From positions 1 through 16,394 of the forward strand of contig HF991478.1 in assembly GCA_000433095.1 (NCBI GenBank): a stretch of DNA of 16,394 nt, written 5' to 3'. The translations under genes and the position numbers were made by a program. The notes under the pieces were generated by a model. The model was not told the origin of the DNA and did not search any database. It saw only the letters and a program-made list of their open reading frames with translations. The DNA comes from Clostridium sp. CAG:967 (lineage in GTDB: Bacteria; Cyanobacteriota; Vampirovibrionia; Gastranaerophilales; Gastranaerophilaceae). Of the stretch, positions 14,257 through 16,394 are shown one piece after another (position 1 is the first letter of the stretch; the number at the start of each line of letters is the position of its first letter).

Positions 14257-15255
14257 TTATCTTTTTGTTCTTGATAATGCGAAATCTACTTTATCAAGTT
14301 TTTTGACTTTATCTCCAAGCATAATCTTTTCAGCTTCTTCAAGGATTTTTGTAACCATAAATCCGTTGTCACCGTCAGATCGTGCTTTTTTACCTGATTC
14401 ACAGCAGCTTATAAAATGCTGGCATTCAAGTTTTAACGGTTCAATTTCAAGATAATCAAGTTTAATATTTTGCGTATTATCTCTTGAGAAATTATCAAAA
14501 ACAACAAGTTTATTTTCAGGAACAGTGTCATCTAATATAGCAGTAGCTTTTGTGCCTCTTACAAGAAGCTGAACATGTTTTCTCGGTGTAATCCAGCTGT
14601 CTGATATTTGTCCGATAACACCGTCTTCAAATTCTATTCCGATATGAGTTATGTCCATTATTTCATTTTGTTCTGATGAGCAGCCTGTTGCAGAAATTAC
14701 TCTTACCGGCTCTTTTCCTGTGACATAGCTTATCATAGAAACATCGTGCGGGGCTAAATCCCACATAACGCTTCTGTCATTTTTAAAGTAATTAACGTTT
14801 AAGCGGTCGCTTTGGGCATAAACTATTTTTCCTAAAGCACCTTCTTCAACCAACATTTTAAGACGGTTTACGGCAGGATGATAAAGAAGCAGATGACCTA
14901 CCATTAAAACAAGTCCTTTGTCATGTGCAAGCTGTGTTAAATCTCTTGCTTCTGCTGCAACTGTTGAAATGGGTTTTTCCACATAAACGTTTTTACCTGC
15001 TTCAAGCATAGCTTTTACCATGTTATAGTGTGTGTGGCTTGGAGTTACAACACAAACTCCGGTAATTGTTTTGTTGTTAATAATGTCGTTAAAATCACGT
15101 GTAACCTTAACACCGGGGTACTGTTCGGTAACTTTTTTAAGGTTTTCTTCATCAATATCACATACAGTGTCAAGAACGTTTAAATTATAAAAATTACGGA
15201 CAATATTTCTGCCCCATACACCGCAGCCGATAACTGCTACTCTCTGTTGAATCAT
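14257..15255 (-). CDS. Gfo/Idh/MocA family oxidoreductase, probably nucleotide-sugar related
   Basis: A 332-residue NAD(P)-dependent dehydrogenase. The Rossmann motif GCGVWG is at 10-15, VEKPIS at 92-97 (the Lys is catalytic in the family), and WDLAPHDVSM at about 165-174 supplies the substrate-side Asp/His. The VGHLLLYHP segment and overall style resemble WlbA/WbpB-type enzymes acting on UDP-GlcNAc uronates for surface polysaccharide, but the substrate is inference. The neighbouring GT2 glycosyltransferase supports an envelope-sugar role. The ATG at 15255 is preceded by TTAGGGAA. A leftward extended -10 (TGATATAAA, 15291-15299) may be its promoter. Confidence 0.85.
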   Translation of the reverse strand: MIQQRVAVIGCGVWGRNIVRNFYNLNVLDTVCDIDEENLKKVTEQYPGVKVTRDFNDIINNKTITGVCVVTPSHTHYNMVKAMLEAGKNVYVEKPISTVAAEARDLTQLAHDKGLVLMVGHLLLYHPAVNRLKMLVEEGALGKIVYAQSDRLNVNYFKNDRSVMWDLAPHDVSMISYVTGKEPVRVISATGCSSEQNEIMDITHIGIEFEDGVIGQISDSWITPRKHVQLLVRGTKATAILDDTVPENKLVVFDNFSRDNTQNIKLDYLEIEPLKLECQHFISCCESGKKARSDGDNGFMVTKILEEAEKIMLGDKVKKLDKVDFALSRTKR

Positions 15256-15290
15256 TTTAATTCCCTAACTTATCTAGTACTTAATCTCTA

Positions 15291-15299
15291 TTTATATCA
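15291..15299 (-). promoter_or_regulatory. Extended -10 candidate for the dehydrogenase gene
   Basis: On the - strand TGA-TATAAA matches an extended -10 (TGn plus a 5 of 6 hexamer), about 36 bases before the ATG. No -35 is recognisable at normal spacing. Confidence 0.3.
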
Positions 15300-15352
15300 T
15301 ACGCAGCAAAGATTTTTTTGCAAATTTTTAAAGAAGTTTTACAAAATTATGT

Positions 15353-16204
15353 TTACTGCTGTCTTTGAGCATCAACTCTCAGCTGATGCATTTGAGTGCA
15401 TCTGTCAAAGAATAATTCCCTGTCCTCATCAGGAAAATATTTGGATAACTTTTCAAGAAGCGGCTGTGGAAACTCTGAAAATTTAGCCATTTTATTTAAT
15501 AAATCATCATTCAGCGGATAAAGTGTTCTGAAATTTTTGAAGTAAATAGCTTTACTTTCTTCTTCAGAGCGCTGAGGATTTTCCATAGCTTTCACCCCGT
15601 ATTTATACGTTACATAATTGTTGTCGAAATAAACAGGTGTGTAACGCTTCATGATTATACGCATTATAAAATCAAAATCAGACATTGTTTTGAATTTTTC
15701 ATCGAAATAACCTTCTTTTTCTATCATAGATTTTTTGAAAAACATTGCCTGCCTTGCACACGGCATTACCTGAAAAGCATTATGCATAGATGGAGCAAAC
15801 AAGAATACAAATCCCTCCGGATGTCTGCAATATGCAGGAGCAAAGGTAAAATCAGCTTCATTTGCTTCCATAAGATTTACTATATCGTATATGGAGGTTA
15901 TATCATGTATAAAATCATCGCAGCTTAAAAAGGTAACATATTTACCTTTAGCTCTCATAACACCTTTATTATAAGCATTGAATTTTCCGGTATCCCGTTC
16001 TGAAAAAAAGTTTATGTACCCCTTGTTTTTATAATCTTTAAGCATTTCAACAGTACCGTCGTTTGACATATTATCAATAATCAAATGTTCTATATTAGGA
16101 TATGTCTGCATATCCAATAAAGATATAAGCAGATTAAAGTCATCAGCCAGGTTGTTTTCCAAAAGATTATGAGTGGGTGTTATTATTGTAACAAAGGGTT
16201 CCAT
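15353..16204 (-). CDS. Family 2 glycosyltransferase
   Basis: A 283-residue cytoplasmic GT-A fold enzyme with VTIITPTHN at 5-13, IDNMSNDGT at about 43-51, SERDTGKFNAYNKG near 68-81, and LSCDDF at about 93-98 as the DxD-like metal/nucleotide-sugar site. A CARQAMFF segment near 149-156 is the usual acceptor-side region. There is no membrane helix. It most resembles transferases that extend surface polysaccharide or glycolipid chains; donor and acceptor are unknown. AAGGAG lies seven bases before the ATG at 16204. It is divergent from the gene starting at 16363, with a dyad and promoters between. Confidence 0.88.
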   Translation of the reverse strand: MEPFVTIITPTHNLLENNLADDFNLLISLLDMQTYPNIEHLIIDNMSNDGTVEMLKDYKNKGYINFFSERDTGKFNAYNKGVMRAKGKYVTFLSCDDFIHDITSIYDIVNLMEANEADFTFAPAYCRHPEGFVFLFAPSMHNAFQVMPCARQAMFFKKSMIEKEGYFDEKFKTMSDFDFIMRIIMKRYTPVYFDNNYVTYKYGVKAMENPQRSEEESKAIYFKNFRTLYPLNDDLLNKMAKFSEFPQPLLEKLSKYFPDEDRELFFDRCTQMHQLRVDAQRQQ

Positions 16205-16235
16205 TCTATTCTCCTTTTTCTCTTTAATATATCAT

Positions 16236-16264
16236 ATATTAGCTTAATTTACGAATTGTTACAA
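16236..16264 (-). promoter_or_regulatory. Promoter candidate for the GT2 gene
   Basis: On the - strand TTGTAA (16259-16264) and TAATAT (16236-16241) at 17 bases, both 4-5 of 6. The -10 is part of a 17-base AT palindrome (16225-16241) and the -35 sits in the centre of the dyad at 16246-16274. Confidence 0.4.
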
Positions 16265-16274
16265 GATGTAAATT
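16246..16274. promoter_or_regulatory. Symmetric dyad between divergent genes, candidate operator
   Basis: Outer arms AATTTAC (16246-16252) and GTAAATT (16268-16274) and inner arms TTGT (16256-16259) / ACAA (16261-16264) share one centre at 16260, with 3-base gaps on each side. It covers the -35 of the leftward promoter. Confidence 0.45.
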
Positions 16275-16277
16275 CTG

Positions 16278-16305
16278 TTTGAAAAATGCCACAAAAATGT
16301 ATAAT
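16278..16305 (+). promoter_or_regulatory. Promoter candidate for the gene starting at 16363
   Basis: A perfect TATAAT (16300-16305) with TTTGAA 16 bases upstream (16278-16283), giving a leader of about 50 bases. Confidence 0.5.
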
Positions 16306-16362
16306 TATGAGTTTAAATATATGTAGTGGTTTAGTGTGATATTAAGATAATAGGAGGTTATT

Positions 16363-16394
16363 ATGAGCAGAACTTCTTCTGTTACTCCTGCTGA
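16363..16394 (+). CDS. Start of an unidentified gene, cut by the window end
   Basis: Only MSRTSSVTPA and a partial codon are present. The start is supported by AGGAGGT at 16352-16358, four bases before the ATG, and by an upstream TATAAT. Ten residues are too few to assign a function. Confidence 0.6.
   Translation, partial: MSRTSSVTPA

Overview
The window is AT-rich chromosomal DNA with a bacterial housekeeping character. It holds an intact DNA polymerase III alpha gene, four tRNA genes, cell-envelope genes and small enzyme genes, with strong Shine-Dalgarno sequences and TTGACA/TATAAT-type promoters. The best guess for the source is a gut member of the non-photosynthetic cyanobacterial relatives (Gastranaerophilales/Melainabacteria). 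The pointers are an SLH-domain envelope protein, a pilin-like protein ending in a DUF1566-type domain, and a short protein beginning with a VTFTG motif. This is inference from protein style, not proof. No insertion sequence, prophage, CRISPR array or integrase was seen.

Layout. 1-605 (+) is the 3' part of a pilin-like/DUF1566 gene, converging through a bidirectional terminator (651-683) on an SLH-domain protein (703-1848, -). Next comes a small membrane-anchored protein of unknown function (1923-2519, -). A leftward tRNA operon follows: Thr(TGT), Thr(GGT), a 170-base spacer with a long imperfect hairpin and a fragment of a second tRNA-Tyr 5' end, then Tyr(GTA) and a strong terminator. A GT-C membrane glycosyltransferase (3194-4645, -), tRNA-Gly(GCC) with its own promoter and terminator, and dnaE (4856-8335, -) come next. 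Upstream of dnaE, in the same direction, are two overlapping paralogous WYL-type regulators (8388-10251).

10252-10784 is a 530-base region without a convincing protein gene. It carries two leftward promoter candidates for the regulators, a rightward promoter candidate, a purine-rich possible non-coding transcript ending at a strong terminator, and clustered ATTTAC/GTAAAT half-sites forming inverted repeats. To its right, anmK (10785-11912, +) and a short VTFTG protein (12036-12371, +) run rightwards. The latter overlaps tail-to-tail with nnrD (12355-13173, -).

The right part is a leftward group: GT2 glycosyltransferase, Gfo/Idh/MocA dehydrogenase, CDP-alcohol phosphatidyltransferase, trmL and nnrD. 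The last three overlap and look translationally coupled. A new gene begins rightwards at 16363, divergent from the GT2 gene, with a symmetric dyad between them.

The window is mostly ordinary. The parts most worth a second look are regulatory or RNA-level: the repeated ATTTAC-GTAAAT dyads, the purine-rich transcript between the WYL pair and anmK, and the hairpin element inside the tRNA operon. No clearly new multi-gene system is visible.
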